NCBI RefSeq assembly: GCF_000496755.2
Contig: NZ_AYKS02000032.1
Span: 1-64,000 of the forward strand
Direction: 5' to 3'
DNA: 64,000 nt
Source: Serratia sp. DD3
Lineage (GTDB): Bacteria > Pseudomonadota > Gammaproteobacteria > Enterobacterales > Enterobacteriaceae
Below are positions 38,851-48,545 of the stretch, one piece after another. The notes below the pieces were generated by a model. The model worked only from the letters and a program-made list of their open reading frames with translations. It did no database searches and was not told the DNA's origin. The position numbers were made by a program, and so were the translations under genes. The first letter of the stretch is position 1. Every line of letters starts with the position of its first letter.

Positions 38851-38867
38851 AAGAGGTCTGACCTGAC
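38851..38867 (-). promoter_or_regulatory. FadR operator upstream of fadI
   Basis: AAGAGGTCTGACCTGAC contains the FadR core GGTCNGACCT; it agrees with the E. coli fadL site AGCTGGTCCGACCTATA at ten of its first 14 positions. It lies 39-55 bases upstream of the fadI ATG, so FadR repression relieved by long-chain acyl-CoA is expected. Confidence 0.72.
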
Positions 38868-39084
38868 CCGCACATTGTTAACCAGATAATTACATTTGGC
38901 AAAGGGGGAGCGGTGAAAACTGCGAGCAGCAGCAACTTTCCTGCCAGGTAATTCAAGCCATAGCCAGTAAGTTGAATGACAAATCCCGCCATAAGCCGAT
39001 TTAAATACGACCTTTCGGCAAGCTTCCGGGAACATGCTCAGAATAGGATTACTAATACGTTGAATAACGCAGGCGCTTGGGGCA

Positions 39085-39114
39085 CAAGAGCAGACCAGGG
39101 AGTCTGCTCTTGTC
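39085..39114 (-). terminator. Hairpin downstream of yfcZ
   Basis: Perfect 12-bp arms ACAAGAGCAGAC (39085-39096) and GTCTGCTCTTGT (39103-39114) with a six-base loop, 22 bases past the yfcZ stop. It lacks a U run, so termination efficiency is uncertain. Confidence 0.6.
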
Positions 39115-39135
39115 TAGGCGGATAGAACTATGGGA

Positions 39136-39432
39136 TTAACGTAATCCGAGTTGGAAAATCAGCGTTTCTGCCTGGCAGGTAAAAGTAAAATCAGCATCCA
39201 GTTGCACGCCACCTTCAACCGGTTTGATCTGGCTGCTAATGTCACAAGGATCAGACTCAACGCTACGCGCTTTCTCTGTCAATGCCGCCAACGCTTTTTC
39301 TGCCTCAGGTTGGGTGGCAAACACCTGGCTATAAGAGGCGGTACAATCGGTGTTATCCATCACTGTACCGACATCCACACAGCAGCAAGCCGCAGTTTCC
39401 TGAGCACTACATTTGTTAATTGCATCTGACAT
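39136..39432 (-). CDS. yfcZ: YfcZ/YiiS family protein
   Basis: 98 residues, matching E. coli YfcZ: KCSAQETAACCCVDVGTVMD at the N-terminus with a CCC cluster, EKARSVESDPCDIS, and FTFTCQAETLIFQLGLR at the end. The function is unknown. Conserved Cys residues suggest metal binding or redox activity but this is not shown. The start MSDAINK at 39432 fits the family. It lies between fadI and fadL, as in E. coli. Confidence 0.92.
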   Translation of the reverse strand: MSDAINKCSAQETAACCCVDVGTVMDNTDCTASYSQVFATQPEAEKALAALTEKARSVESDPCDISSQIKPVEGGVQLDADFTFTCQAETLIFQLGLR

Positions 39433-39800
39433 AACGTAAACCTCCTCACAAACCGCATATTGCATGCGGATAAATAGTTATTTGATTCTGTTAACTCTCG
39501 CCAAGTTATTAGCGCTATTTTACGCTTCAGACCCACCAATCACTAGATTTACTTTTCATCTCTATTTTTAACTGGCAAATAGCGTACCAGAACTCTCAAT
39601 TATTGTTCTAACGCTTATTGTTCTGTCGCAAAATAGCGCATTGAACAGGTTCAATCTGGCCAAGTCGCTCCCTGGTTAAATAACCATCACCGGTTAAAAT
39701 AAGCCCCTTTTTTGCAGTACAGATCTCTTTTTTGAGATCATATATGCAACATTTGGCCGTCAACATTGCGCTATTTTAATAAATCAGACTTATAATTCAG

Positions 39801-39817
39801 CACTGGTCCGATTTGTT
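39801..39817 (+). promoter_or_regulatory. FadR operator 1 of fadL
   Basis: CACTGGTCCGATTTGTT fits the FadR consensus AACTGGTCNGACNNGTT closely. It lies about 90-105 bases upstream of the fadL ATG. E. coli fadL also carries two FadR sites near its promoter. Confidence 0.68.
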
Positions 39818-39837
39818 GATATGGCAATGGACTATTA

Positions 39838-39868
39838 CACTGGTACATTCGGTGTTACACCGTGTAAC
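39838..39868 (+). promoter_or_regulatory. Second FadR-like half-site and a GTTACAC palindrome before fadL
   Basis: CACTGGTACATTCGGTG (39838-39854) keeps the left FadR half CTGGTAC, with a poor right half. It overlaps by one base GTTACAC-C-GTGTAAC (39854-39868), a perfect 7-bp inverted repeat. The latter may be an operator for another regulator or a 5' UTR hairpin. Confidence 0.45.
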
Positions 39869-39907
39869 ATTATCCAAATAATAAACCTATAAGACGAGGT
39901 TTTGGTC

Positions 39908-41230
39908 ATGAGCCAGAAAAACCTGTTCGCTAAATCAGCGCTCGCCGCTGCAGTGGCAATTATCTCCTCCAATGTCTACGCTGCCGGATTCCAATTGAAC
40001 GAGTTTTCTGCCATTGGTTTAGGCCGCGCTTATTCTGGTGAAGGTGCAGTGGCTGATACCGCTGCGTCAGCAAGCCGGAACCCGGCAACCATGATGATGT
40101 TTAGCAGCCCAATCATCTCTGGTGGTGCCGTATTTATCGACCCTGATGTCAATATCACCGGTAGGTCACCTTCCGGGCAGAGCCTTGATGCCAAAGATAT
40201 CGCCCCAACCGCCTGGGTGCCAGATCTGCATTATATTCAGCCACTGAACGACCAATGGGCAGTCGGTGGTTCCGTCACCAGCAACTACGGTTTGTCGACG
40301 GAATATAGTGACAATTACCCCGCGGGCTCCGTTGGGGGAAACACCGAGCTGACGACACTGAATCTAAACCTAAGTGCTGCTTATCGGCTGAATCAGAATT
40401 TCAGCTTCGGCTTGGGCTTTGACGCCGTGTATGCTGACGCCAAAATTGAGCGGCACGCCGGTGATTTACCGTTACTGATCGCCGGCTCCGGGAAACTACC
40501 GCCCGCTTTAGCTGGCCAAGTCGCGCAACTTCCTGCTAATACACAAATTTCTCATCTGGAAGGCAGCAAATGGGGTTATGGCTGGAATGCCGGTATTCTG
40601 TATGAAATGGATGAGAACAACCGTTTTGGCTTCACTTATCGTTCTGAAATAAAAATAGATTTTGATGGTGACTACAGCAGTCAACTGCCATCGGCATACA
40701 ATGGCCTACTGCAGCAGCTCGGATTACCAATGGGGACTGACGGTAATACCATCCCGGGTTATCTCACCTTGAATTTACCCGAAATGTGGGAGCTCTCTGC
40801 TTATCACAAAGTGGCACCACAATGGGCAGTCCACTACAACATGACCTATACCAGTTGGAGTCAGTTCCAAGAACTGAAAGCCACTGGCAGTGGCGGTAAT
40901 ACGCTGTTCTACAAGCATGAAGGCTTCCGCGATGCTTACCGCATGGCGATCGGGACTACCTATTTCCATGACGATAACTGGACCTTCCGCACCGGTATCG
41001 CCTTTGACCAAAGCCCGGTACCCGCTAATAACCGAAGCATCTCTATTCCAGACCAAAACCGCACCTGGTTAAGTGCCGGGGCAACTTACGCCTTCAATAA
41101 AAACACCTCGGTTGATGTCGGGCTGTCCTATATGCATGGCCAGAAAGTCACCATCAACGAAGGGCCTTACCGTTTTGAATCCGACGGTAGCGCCTGGTTA
41201 TACGGTGCTGGAGTCAACTACCGTTTCTAA
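39908..41230 (+). CDS. fadL: Long-chain fatty acid outer-membrane transporter
   Basis: 440 residues. A signal peptide ([19 protein letters not shown], cleaved near NVYAAGF) is followed by the mature [20 protein letters not shown], as in E. coli, and a 14-stranded beta barrel ending in a C-terminal aromatic (VNYRF). It takes up fatty acids across the outer membrane for FadD. The ATG at 39908 follows GAGG. Two FadR-like sites lie upstream and a strong terminator follows. Confidence 0.96.
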   Translation: MSQKNLFAKSALAAAVAIISSNVYAAGFQLNEFSAIGLGRAYSGEGAVADTAASASRNPATMMMFSSPIISGGAVFIDPDVNITGRSPSGQSLDAKDIAPTAWVPDLHYIQPLNDQWAVGGSVTSNYGLSTEYSDNYPAGSVGGNTELTTLNLNLSAAYRLNQNFSFGLGFDAVYADAKIERHAGDLPLLIAGSGKLPPALAGQVAQLPANTQISHLEGSKWGYGWNAGILYEMDENNRFGFTYRSEIKIDFDGDYSSQLPSAYNGLLQQLGLPMGTDGNTIPGYLTLNLPEMWELSAYHKVAPQWAVHYNMTYTSWSQFQELKATGSGGNTLFYKHEGFRDAYRMAIGTTYFHDDNWTFRTGIAFDQSPVPANNRSISIPDQNRTWLSAGATYAFNKNTSVDVGLSYMHGQKVTINEGPYRFESDGSAWLYGAGVNYRF

Positions 41231-41252
41231 TGGTTCTTAAGGTGCAGTACAG

Positions 41253-41282
41253 AAAAAAACGGCGGATTATCCGCCGTTTTTT
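41253..41282. terminator. Bidirectional terminator between fadL and mlaA
   Basis: AAAAAACGGCGGAT pairs with ATCCGCCGTTTTTT: a GC-rich stem flanked by A6 and T6 runs. It serves the convergent fadL (+) and mlaA (-) transcripts. Confidence 0.93.
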
Positions 41283-41305
41283 ATATCCTCTGTTCCGTCA
41301 AACAC

Positions 41306-42067
41306 CTACGGAGCAGAGTCAATCTCATCCAACTCGCCCTGAATTACCTTGGCATTTGGGTTCACTTGCGATTGAAGTTTTCCGCCGCGCGACAGGAAGT
41401 CGTTGCGCTGGAAGTAGGCATCACGCACCATCAGGTAAGGATCAGAGGAGTTGCGCAGCAGTCCGTCAGAGTCCAACAACTGGGCACGGGTTTCAACCCC
41501 TTCAACCACCCATTTGCCCGCCGACATCCAGAAAGTGAGATAGCTCAGCACCGGGTAAACGCTGTCAGCCCAATCGCCACCATCTTCACGTATCGTAAAG
41601 CTGCCATAGACCGGCAAATGGACATACGGGCCATAACCAACACCATAATGCCCTAGCGTGCTACCGAAACGGCGTGGCTCTTCACGTGCCAGTTTCGGGT
41701 TAGCCATTCCTGCGACATCGATAAAGCCCCCCATTCCCAGCAAGGTATTCAAGAAGAAGCGGTTGAAGTGGATCATGCCTTGATAGGGGTTACCACGCAG
41801 AAACTCGTTCACCATGCTGGCTGGCTCTTCCAGGTTGCCAGTAAAGTTGCTCAGGCCATTACGCGCCGGGGTGGGAACATAATCTCGCCATACCACTGCC
41901 ACTGGGCGCACCACATACGGGTCCAGCACATTGTAGTTGAAGTTAAACATCGCCCGGTTAAAACCTTCCAGCGGATCGGATCGTCCTTGAGGATCACTAC
42001 TAGACGAACTGGCGCATCCAACTAACAGCACCGTTGCAAAAGCCAACCCAGTCAGGCGAAAATTCAT
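41306..42067 (-). CDS. mlaA: Phospholipid-binding lipoprotein MlaA (VacJ)
   Basis: 253 residues. The lipobox LVGCASS puts the lipidated Cys at residue 18. DPLEGFNRAMFNFNYNVLD and FLNTLLGMGGFIDVAGM match VacJ/MlaA. It sits in the outer membrane with OmpC/F and removes surface phospholipid for the MlaFEDB retrograde pathway. It follows ccmI by about 30 bases on the same strand, so part of its transcription may come from the ccm operon. Confidence 0.95.
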   Translation of the reverse strand: MNFRLTGLAFATVLLVGCASSSSSDPQGRSDPLEGFNRAMFNFNYNVLDPYVVRPVAVVWRDYVPTPARNGLSNFTGNLEEPASMVNEFLRGNPYQGMIHFNRFFLNTLLGMGGFIDVAGMANPKLAREEPRRFGSTLGHYGVGYGPYVHLPVYGSFTIREDGGDWADSVYPVLSYLTFWMSAGKWVVEGVETRAQLLDSDGLLRNSSDPYLMVRDAYFQRNDFLSRGGKLQSQVNPNAKVIQGELDEIDSAP

Positions 42068-42100
42068 ATCTTTTCTCCATCAAAAACCATTGTTTTTTTG

Positions 42101-43312
42101 TCAGGGAACCTGCTTGTCTATCTGAACGCTGATCGGTTCCTTATCGTTCACGGTCTGCAGCTCACTTTCACCAAACCACTCCCCCGGTTGCGGGGTAGCC
42201 AGTCCATCACCGGAAAGGCGAACATGCACCTTCACCTGCTGCAGAGCCGAAAGCTGGCGTTCTGGCATCATAGCGTCACTGTCATCCAACGTAAATGACT
42301 GCGGGAAACGGCTGAGAGCCAACTTTTTAACCGCCACTGGCTGCGGATTTTCCCCATCAGTGACCGAAACCATTAGCGTTCCCTGTGGAGGTAAGGCTTT
42401 CGCGGCTTCTGGCGACAGGGTAACATTAACAGCAATGTTACCCAGTTGCCCACTCATCTGACGTTTTGCTTGCTCCATACTGCGTTTTATTATTTCTGTT
42501 CGCGTATCGTTAGCTGGCAACAATTTTAACATTAACTGCCATGTGCTGATGGCTTGCGGGTAATCTTGCTGTTCAAAAGCATTAAATGCCAGCAGACTCA
42601 GCACCTGCACATTAGAGTGATCTTCTGCCACCATCTTGCGCAACATCTCTGTCGCCTGTTTATTGTCAGCCGGATCGCCTGAACGCATCAACACTTGAAC
42701 ATAACCCAAGCGCACGTCCATATTATCTGGGGCCAGACGGTAAGCATGAGCAAAAGCCTGTGTGGCGGTGGTTGCGTTATTCAACGCCATACCAATGCGA
42801 CCAAGCAAAATCCAGTCGTTAATATTGCGGTCATCATACTGTAAGGAGGTGCGTAGTCCCAGACCAAGACGAGCAATCTCTTCGGTACTCAACGGGTTAG
42901 CCTGCTCATCAGCCACTCGCTCACGCAGCTGTGGCAGTTGCTGCTCGACTTGATGCCAAGCCGCCACCTGAGTCAATCCTCCGGTTTTCAGATAAAAACC
43001 AACCGCGACCACGACCAGCAGTACCACACCGGGCACCAACGCCCAGCGGCTGATAGCACTGCCCTGCACTGGCGGTTGCTCGGGTATATCCTGTAACAGG
43101 TTCTGCTGTAATTCCTTTATCAGTTCACTGGGTTGAGCCACCACGCCTAACGCTTCATCCTGCATCAGTTCATCAAGATGATGCTGATAAAGCGCTTTAT
43201 TCAAGGCATCTCGATTAACCGCCTCGTTCACTTTACCGCGCCGTAGTACCGGCACCACCAGCAAACAGGCCGCACCCGCTAACAACACTATGATAAGCAA
43301 CCAAAAAGTCAT
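42101..43312 (-). CDS. ccmI: Cytochrome c maturation protein CcmI
   Basis: 403 residues. Two N-terminal membrane helices (about 4-22 and 90-108) enclose a cytoplasmic loop with KALYQHHLDELMQDEALG. A periplasmic TPR part follows (WILLGRIGMALNNATTATQA, LAPDNMDVRLGYVQVLM) and a C-terminal domain. It chaperones apocytochrome c to CcmFH. In E. coli CcmI is fused to CcmH; here it is a separate gene whose ATG shares one base with the ccmH stop. Confidence 0.92.
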   Translation of the reverse strand: MTFWLLIIVLLAGAACLLVVPVLRRGKVNEAVNRDALNKALYQHHLDELMQDEALGVVAQPSELIKELQQNLLQDIPEQPPVQGSAISRWALVPGVVLLVVVAVGFYLKTGGLTQVAAWHQVEQQLPQLRERVADEQANPLSTEEIARLGLGLRTSLQYDDRNINDWILLGRIGMALNNATTATQAFAHAYRLAPDNMDVRLGYVQVLMRSGDPADNKQATEMLRKMVAEDHSNVQVLSLLAFNAFEQQDYPQAISTWQLMLKLLPANDTRTEIIKRSMEQAKRQMSGQLGNIAVNVTLSPEAAKALPPQGTLMVSVTDGENPQPVAVKKLALSRFPQSFTLDDSDAMMPERQLSALQQVKVHVRLSGDGLATPQPGEWFGESELQTVNDKEPISVQIDKQVP

Positions 43313-43779
43313 TAGGTTTTCTTCCTGTCACGCTCTTCCAATAACCCGGCAAGACGCTGCTGGTCAAAGTCCGATAATTCTGGTTTATCCTCAACGCCGC
43401 GACGATGACGGGCCTTCAGGATCACCACACTGCCGCCAATCAAGACAAGCAAGAGTGGCCCAATCCACAAGATCAACGTCGCAAGCGTTACCGGGGGATC
43501 ATAAGTAACAAAATTGCCATAGCGCGCGACCATATAATCGATGATTTGCTGTTTGCTTTGCCCCTGCTGCATCAATTCATACACTTTGGTACGCATATCC
43601 GCCGCAGTAATGGCGTTGGAATCGGCAATGCTATTGTTCTGGCACTTTGGGCAGCGTAACTGTTCTGTCAATTGGCGATATTGCTGTTCCTGTTCCAGGG
43701 AGTCGAATTGGTAGGTGTCGATCGCCGCAAACGCGTTCCAGCTCAGAAACAGCGCCATCAGCCAGGTGGAGAATCTCAT
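43312..43779 (-). CDS. ccmH: Cytochrome c maturation thioredoxin-like CcmH
   Basis: 155 residues. A signal peptide (MRFSTWLMALFLSWNAFA) is followed by the redox pair LRCPKCQNNSIADS (Cys43, Cys46) and a C-terminal membrane helix (LATLILWIGPLLLVLIGGSV). It reduces apocytochrome c or accepts electrons from CcmG before haem attachment by CcmF. It overlaps dsbE by four bases. Confidence 0.94.
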   Translation of the reverse strand: MRFSTWLMALFLSWNAFAAIDTYQFDSLEQEQQYRQLTEQLRCPKCQNNSIADSNAITAADMRTKVYELMQQGQSKQQIIDYMVARYGNFVTYDPPVTLATLILWIGPLLLVLIGGSVVILKARHRRGVEDKPELSDFDQQRLAGLLEERDRKKT

Positions 43780-44327
43780 GCATCCCCCCCAAATTGCCGA
43801 TACAGGGGTAACACCTCTTGCTGCCAGATGCGTTCGTTCATATCACCTGCATGGCGATAGCGAATAATCCCCTCGCCGTCGATCAGGAAGGTCTCTGGCG
43901 CACCATAAACCCCCAGGTCTAACCCCAACATACCGTCACCATCGTATAAACTCAGGGCGTAAGGGTTACCCAACTGCTGCAACCAGCGTACTGCTTGACT
44001 ACGGTCATCTTTATAATTCAAACCGACAATACGTACCCCCTTGGCAGCCAGCGTATTGAGATACTCATGTTCCGCCCGGCAAGTAGGGCACCAGGTGGCC
44101 CAAACATTGAGTAGCATCGGCTTACCCTTATGCAACACCGCCTGATCAAAGGTTTGCCCAGGATGTTCGAGTGATTCAAGCTTGAACACCGGCACCGGCT
44201 TGCCAATCAATGCCGACTCCAGCAGGGTAGGTTCCTCCCCTCCGGCATTACGCATTAGTTGCAACAACAGCGCCAGTGCCAATAAAAGAAACATAATTAA
44301 TGGGATAAAAAGTAACTTACGTCTCAT
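43776..44327 (-). CDS. dsbE: Thiol:disulfide interchange protein DsbE (CcmG)
   Basis: 183 residues. A membrane anchor (residues about 5-24) leads to a thioredoxin fold with the active pair WATWCPTCRAEH (Cys80, Cys83) and GVYGAPETFLIDGEG. It passes electrons from DsbD to CcmH/apocytochrome c in the periplasm. Two bases separate it from ccmF. Confidence 0.95.
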   Translation of the reverse strand: MRRKLLFIPLIMFLLLALALLLQLMRNAGGEEPTLLESALIGKPVPVFKLESLEHPGQTFDQAVLHKGKPMLLNVWATWCPTCRAEHEYLNTLAAKGVRIVGLNYKDDRSQAVRWLQQLGNPYALSLYDGDGMLGLDLGVYGAPETFLIDGEGIIRYRHAGDMNERIWQQEVLPLYRQFGGDA

Positions 44328-44329
44328 GG

Positions 44330-46294
44330 CTATTCCCCGCTGTTCTCGGCAAGCTTTTGCTGTTTACTGATACGGTAACGTGGGTCAAGAAGACACAACA
44401 CTCCACCCAATGCCATAAATAGGCCACCAAACCAGATCCAGCGCACAAAAGGCTTATAGTAAAGGCGTACCGCCCAAGAGCCATCATCCAGCTCCTCACC
44501 TAACGCCGCATAAAGGTCACGCGTCAGGCCACCATCAATGGCCGCTTCCGTCATCATGCTACGCGCGGTATTGTAGTAACGCTTTTCCGCCCGTAAGGTC
44601 GCTTCTGGTTGATCGTTACGAGTGACGTCAATAATCCCGACACCACCGGTATAATTCGCCCCTCGGATGTCATGCACATCACGGAAGGTAAAGCGGTAGT
44701 CACGAATTTCCACGCTATCACCCATGCGCATGCGCACATCACGTTCGATGCTGTAATTCTGGCTAAATGCAATACCGATCACCGTCACCGCGACCCCCAA
44801 GTGACCCAAGGTCATGCCCCAATGGCTGCGCGGAAGGCAGCGCAAACCGCGCCAGAAACCATGGCGATGGGTGGCCCGCTCATGCAGTTCCAGCAGCGTT
44901 AACAGGATCACCCAGAACGCCATCACCAAGCCAACTACGGTCATCCCGGCAATGCTGTCTTGCAATAACCAAGGAAGTAGAACCGATAACAGCAGTGTTA
45001 CCACCAGCGCCAATCCAAGACGTCGCCAAAGCTTGCCTGGTTCATCACGTCGCCAGCGAACCAGTGGCCCGATGCCTAATAACAACGCAAAGGGTGCCAT
45101 CAGCCAGGTAAACATGGTGTTAAAAAAGGGCTCGCCAATAGAAATACTGCCTAGCCCTAACTGTTTATGTACCAGTGGCAATAAGGTCCCTAACAGCACC
45201 ACTGACATGGCGGCGATCAACAAGACGTTATTACCCAGTAAAAAGGTTTCCCGTGAGAAAACCTCATGCTGTACCCGGCTACGTACCTGCCCGCCCTTCA
45301 CGGCATACAGCAGCAGTGAACCACCAATAACAATCACCAGGTAAGCAAGAATAAACATCCCGCGCTGCGGGTCTGAGGCAAAAGCGTGGACCGACACCAG
45401 CACACCGGAACGCACCAGAAAGGTACCCAATAAGCACAGTGAAAAAGCGGCAATTGCCAGCAACACCGTCCAGGCTTTAAAGGAGCCACGCTTTTCAGTT
45501 ACCGCTAATGAATGAATCAACGCGGTACCCACCAACCACGGCATAAAGGACGCATTTTCTACCGGGTCCCAGAACCACCAGCCGCCCCAGCCCAATTCAT
45601 AATAGGCCCAGGCCGAACCCAGCACGATGCCCAGTGTCAAGAATACCCAAGCGGCCATGGTCCAGGGCCGAGACCAGCGTGCCCAGGCCGTATCAAGCCT
45701 GCCCGCCATCAACGAAGCAATGGCGAAGGCAAACGCCACCGAGAAGCCAACATAACCCATATATAATAAAGGGGGATGGAAAATCAGCCCGATATCCTGC
45801 AGTAAGGGGTTTAGATCGGCACCGTCGATGGGAAAATCAGGCAAAGTACGTACAAATGGGTTAGAGGTAACAATAATAAACAGCAAAAAGCCGACCGTTA
45901 TCATCCCCATCACCGCCAAGACCCGGGCGACGGCATCAGGTGGCATCCGCTTACTGCAGCAGGCCACTGCCAGCGACCAACCACTTAATAGCCACACCCA
46001 TAACAGCAGTGAACCTTGGTGGGCCCCCCAAGTCGCTGCAATACGGTAATAGACCGGCAGTTGGCTATTAGAGTTAGCGGCTACATAAGCCACGGTGAAA
46101 TCATTGGTGATAAACGCATACACCAGGCAGAGGAATGCCAAGGTTATTGCCGCGCTCATGCCATAAGTTAACGGGCGAGCCACCGACATCATTCGGCTAT
46201 CCTGCCGCTCAGCGCCCCAGAGTGGATAGATGCTTAATAACAGTGAAATCGCTAATGCCAGGCACAGTAGAAAATTACCCACTTCCGGTATCAT
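44330..46294 (-). CDS. ccmF: Haem lyase subunit CcmF
   Basis: 654 residues, about 15 transmembrane helices. The tryptophan-rich haem handling signature [21 protein letters not shown] and [18 protein letters not shown] are clear. With CcmH/CcmI it attaches haem from CcmE to the CxxCH of cytochrome c. It overlaps ccmE by four bases. Confidence 0.96.
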   Translation of the reverse strand: MIPEVGNFLLCLALAISLLLSIYPLWGAERQDSRMMSVARPLTYGMSAAITLAFLCLVYAFITNDFTVAYVAANSNSQLPVYYRIAATWGAHQGSLLLWVWLLSGWSLAVACCSKRMPPDAVARVLAVMGMITVGFLLFIIVTSNPFVRTLPDFPIDGADLNPLLQDIGLIFHPPLLYMGYVGFSVAFAFAIASLMAGRLDTAWARWSRPWTMAAWVFLTLGIVLGSAWAYYELGWGGWWFWDPVENASFMPWLVGTALIHSLAVTEKRGSFKAWTVLLAIAAFSLCLLGTFLVRSGVLVSVHAFASDPQRGMFILAYLVIVIGGSLLLYAVKGGQVRSRVQHEVFSRETFLLGNNVLLIAAMSVVLLGTLLPLVHKQLGLGSISIGEPFFNTMFTWLMAPFALLLGIGPLVRWRRDEPGKLWRRLGLALVVTLLLSVLLPWLLQDSIAGMTVVGLVMAFWVILLTLLELHERATHRHGFWRGLRCLPRSHWGMTLGHLGVAVTVIGIAFSQNYSIERDVRMRMGDSVEIRDYRFTFRDVHDIRGANYTGGVGIIDVTRNDQPEATLRAEKRYYNTARSMMTEAAIDGGLTRDLYAALGEELDDGSWAVRLYYKPFVRWIWFGGLFMALGGVLCLLDPRYRISKQQKLAENSGE

Positions 46295-46785
46295 GGCAGG
46301 TTCTCCCCTTGAGGCTGGCTGCTATAGTTGGATGCAGGGCCTTGATGGTTCTGTTGCATCGCTGCGGTCACTTCTGGTGGTGTGTATTTCTCGTCATGTT
46401 TTGCCAGCACTTCACTGGCATTGACAACATTGCCCTCGCCTAATACGCCTTGCGCGACAACCCCTTGCCCCTCCCGGAACAAGTCCGGCAGAATACCTTG
46501 GTAGGTCACATCAATGGCGCCATGAGCATCATATACTTTGAAATTCACCCGTAAGCTGTCCTGATCACGCTTAACCGAGCCAGGCATCACCATCCCGCCA
46601 ATGCGCAAACGCTGACCCACTTGTGGCTTTTCATGCTTCTGCCCCTTGCCTTGTAAAATTTCACTTGGGGTATAAAACAGATCGATATTGGCACGCAGCG
46701 CATACAGCAACAGCGTGATAGTCAGCGCGATACCCATGACGACCACTATCGCCAGGTAGAGGCGGCTTTTACGACGTGGATTCAC
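46291..46785 (-). CDS. ccmE: Haem chaperone CcmE
   Basis: 164 residues. One N-terminal membrane helix and a periplasmic OB fold with the haem-binding His130 in VLAKHDEKY, as in E. coli. It carries haem from CcmABCD to CcmF. It overlaps ccmD by four bases. Confidence 0.96.
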   Translation of the reverse strand: MNPRRKSRLYLAIVVVMGIALTITLLLYALRANIDLFYTPSEILQGKGQKHEKPQVGQRLRIGGMVMPGSVKRDQDSLRVNFKVYDAHGAIDVTYQGILPDLFREGQGVVAQGVLGEGNVVNASEVLAKHDEKYTPPEVTAAMQQNHQGPASNYSSQPQGENLP

Positions 46786-47027
46786 AATGATTTCTCCTGT
46801 CGATTGGCGGATTGCGGTACTGCCATTTTTTGATTTGATTGACGAATGCGCTGTTCACGGGCGGCCTGACGCCGTATCTCCACCAACAGTTGCTTACGTT
46901 GCCATAAGGTATGAGTGAGTAACCCTAGCAATGAGAGCAAGGTAACCGCCACCGCCAACCAGACGTAGAACCCATAGCCCCCCATAGCAAAAAAGTCCGA
47001 CCAGGAGTTGAATGCCGCGCTACTCAT
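46782..47027 (-). CDS. ccmD: Haem exporter protein CcmD
   Basis: 81 residues with one transmembrane helix ([20 protein letters not shown]) and a basic cytoplasmic tail ([20 protein letters not shown]). The pattern [12 protein letters not shown] is the CcmD mark. It helps release holo-CcmE from CcmABC. It overlaps both neighbours by four bases. Confidence 0.92.
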   Translation of the reverse strand: MSSAAFNSWSDFFAMGGYGFYVWLAVAVTLLSLLGLLTHTLWQRKQLLVEIRRQAAREQRIRQSNQKMAVPQSANRQEKSL

Positions 47028-47761
47028 GACTGACGCTCCCGATTAATCAACGCGATAACCCAGGCGCGCTGGCGCTCATGAAGCAGAATCAGATTACGCA
47101 AACGCATCAAGGTAAGTGTGATAAAGAACAGCAGATAACCGAAAATGGCCCAACGTAATGGTGTGCGCATACTTGGCGCAATACTTTGCTGCATATTGGT
47201 CGATCCTTGATGCAATGTGTTCCACCATTCAACGGAGAAATGGATAATGGGCAGATTGACCACCCCCACCAGCACCAGAATACCCGCAGCACGACCAGCC
47301 AGACGACGATCATCAAAGGCATTGTACAGGGCAATAATGCCTAAATAGAGGAACAACAATACCAGCTCCGAGGTTAAGCGCGCATCCCACACCCACCAGG
47401 TGCCCCACATCGGTTTGCCCCAAGCGGAACCGGTAACCAAGGCGATAAAAGTGAACACCGCCCCAACCGGCGCCATGGCCGCCACCAAGGTATCGGAAAT
47501 TTTTATCTGCCATACCAGGCCGATAAACGCCGCAGCCGCCATGGAGGCATAGATCCCCATCGACCAGATCGCCGCCGGGACATGGATATACATAATGCGG
47601 AAACTATCACCTTGCTGATAATCCTTGGGGGCGAAGCCAAATCCCCACACCCAACCTATCAACAGGCAAAGCCCCCCCGCGATGGCAAACCAGGGAACTA
47701 AGCGCCCACAGAGAGAGTACAGACGCTCTGGATGGGCAAATTGATGTAACCATTTCCACAT
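47024..47761 (-). CDS. ccmC: Haem exporter permease CcmC
   Basis: 245 residues and six transmembrane helices. The WWD haem region GTWWVWDARLTSELVLLFLY and YIHVPAAIWSMGIYASMAAA match E. coli CcmC. It loads haem on CcmE. The ribosome site is weak (AAGAT), and 121 bases separate it from ccmB, the only wide gap in the operon. Confidence 0.96.
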   Translation of the reverse strand: MWKWLHQFAHPERLYSLCGRLVPWFAIAGGLCLLIGWVWGFGFAPKDYQQGDSFRIMYIHVPAAIWSMGIYASMAAAAFIGLVWQIKISDTLVAAMAPVGAVFTFIALVTGSAWGKPMWGTWWVWDARLTSELVLLFLYLGIIALYNAFDDRRLAGRAAGILVLVGVVNLPIIHFSVEWWNTLHQGSTNMQQSIAPSMRTPLRWAIFGYLLFFITLTLMRLRNLILLHERQRAWVIALINRERQS

Positions 47762-47830
47762 TATCTTTTTTGCTCACGGTAAAGAATTATTCGGTGGCGG
47801 CCCTGGGTAGTAGGGTTATAACCACGCCAC

Positions 47831-47898
47831 ATCAATGGATACTCAGGATCAATGTATCTTCACAATCAATGTATGCTCACAATCAATGTATGCTCACA
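47831..47898. repeat. Four tandem 17-bp repeats at the 3' end of ccmB
   Basis: Four adjacent 17-base units: two identical (ATCAATGTATGCTCACA at 47865-47881 and 47882-47898) and two diverged (47831-47847 and 47848-47864). The last copy overlaps the final ccmB codons and stop, so the array seems to have grown from the coding end into the gap before ccmC. Confidence 0.9.
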
Positions 47899-48545
47899 CG
47901 CAACGCCGCCGCAGTAGCGAAAGGCGCCAACGTGATGCTGCCTGCCAACATCGCCCCCAGGATAGCCAGATAACCATCTATGGGCATGCCCATGGCGGCA
48001 GCATCAATGGCCGCCGTAGCAAATATCAGCACCGGGATATACAACGGCAGAACCAACAAACTCAAGAGTACCCCCCCTTTAGGTAGCCCCACGGTCAATG
48101 CGACGCCAATCCCCCCGACCAAACTCAATACTGGCGTACCCAGCAACAAGGTCAGCGCCATCGCCCACCAGGTATGCATATCCAACGACAACAACAGCGC
48201 GACCAAGGGTGAGAGTAATAACAATGGCAACCCGGTAACCAGCCAATGGGCACAGACTTTGCCCAACACCGTCATCGCCAGAGGGCTCGGCAAGAGTAAT
48301 AACTGTTCCAAAGAGCCATCGAGGAAGTCATCACGGAATAACCGCTCTAAAGAAAGCAGTGACGCCAGCAGCGCTGCTACCCAGATAATACCCGGTGCAA
48401 TGCGCGCCAGCAGTTGCGGTTCCGGCCCTACCCCCAACGGAAACAGGGTAATAACAATCAGGAAGAACCATAACGGGTTAACAATCTCGGCACCTTTGCG
48501 GAAAGCTATTTTCAGTTCACGCCGCAGGATGATAAAAAACATCAA
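47883..48545 (-). CDS. ccmB: Haem exporter permease CcmB
   Basis: 220 residues, six transmembrane helices, starting [40 protein letters not shown] and [20 protein letters not shown] match E. coli. It forms the ABC complex with CcmA and CcmC. Its last codons and stop are inside a 17-bp tandem repeat. It overlaps ccmA by four bases. Confidence 0.95.
   Translation of the reverse strand: MMFFIILRRELKIAFRKGAEIVNPLWFFLIVITLFPLGVGPEPQLLARIAPGIIWVAALLASLLSLERLFRDDFLDGSLEQLLLLPSPLAMTVLGKVCAHWLVTGLPLLLLSPLVALLLSLDMHTWWAMALTLLLGTPVLSLVGGIGVALTVGLPKGGVLLSLLVLPLYIPVLIFATAAIDAAAMGMPIDGYLAILGAMLAGSITLAPFATAAALRVSIH

Larger units (their letters stand above)
38813..39135. other. Intergenic region between fadI and yfcZ
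   Basis: About 323 bases with the FadR-like site at 38851 and a 12-bp hairpin at 39085. The remainder shows no gene with family resemblance; the minus frame at 38805-39035 has no recognisable content and overlaps the operator. Confidence 0.4.
39433..39907. other. fadL-yfcZ divergent control region
   Basis: About 475 AT-rich bases between divergent genes. The right third holds two FadR-like sites and a short palindrome (listed separately). The stretch 39450-39800 has no frame with family resemblance; TTTTTTGCAG-type A/T runs suggest promoter or H-NS-type DNA rather than a gene. Confidence 0.45.

Noticed and set aside
38805..39035. 76-codon minus frame upstream of fadI
   Set aside because: It overlaps the fadI start and the FadR-like operator and has no family resemblance.
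47831..47898. Possible CRISPR-like array
   Set aside because: The units are directly adjacent with no spacers and there are no cas genes.
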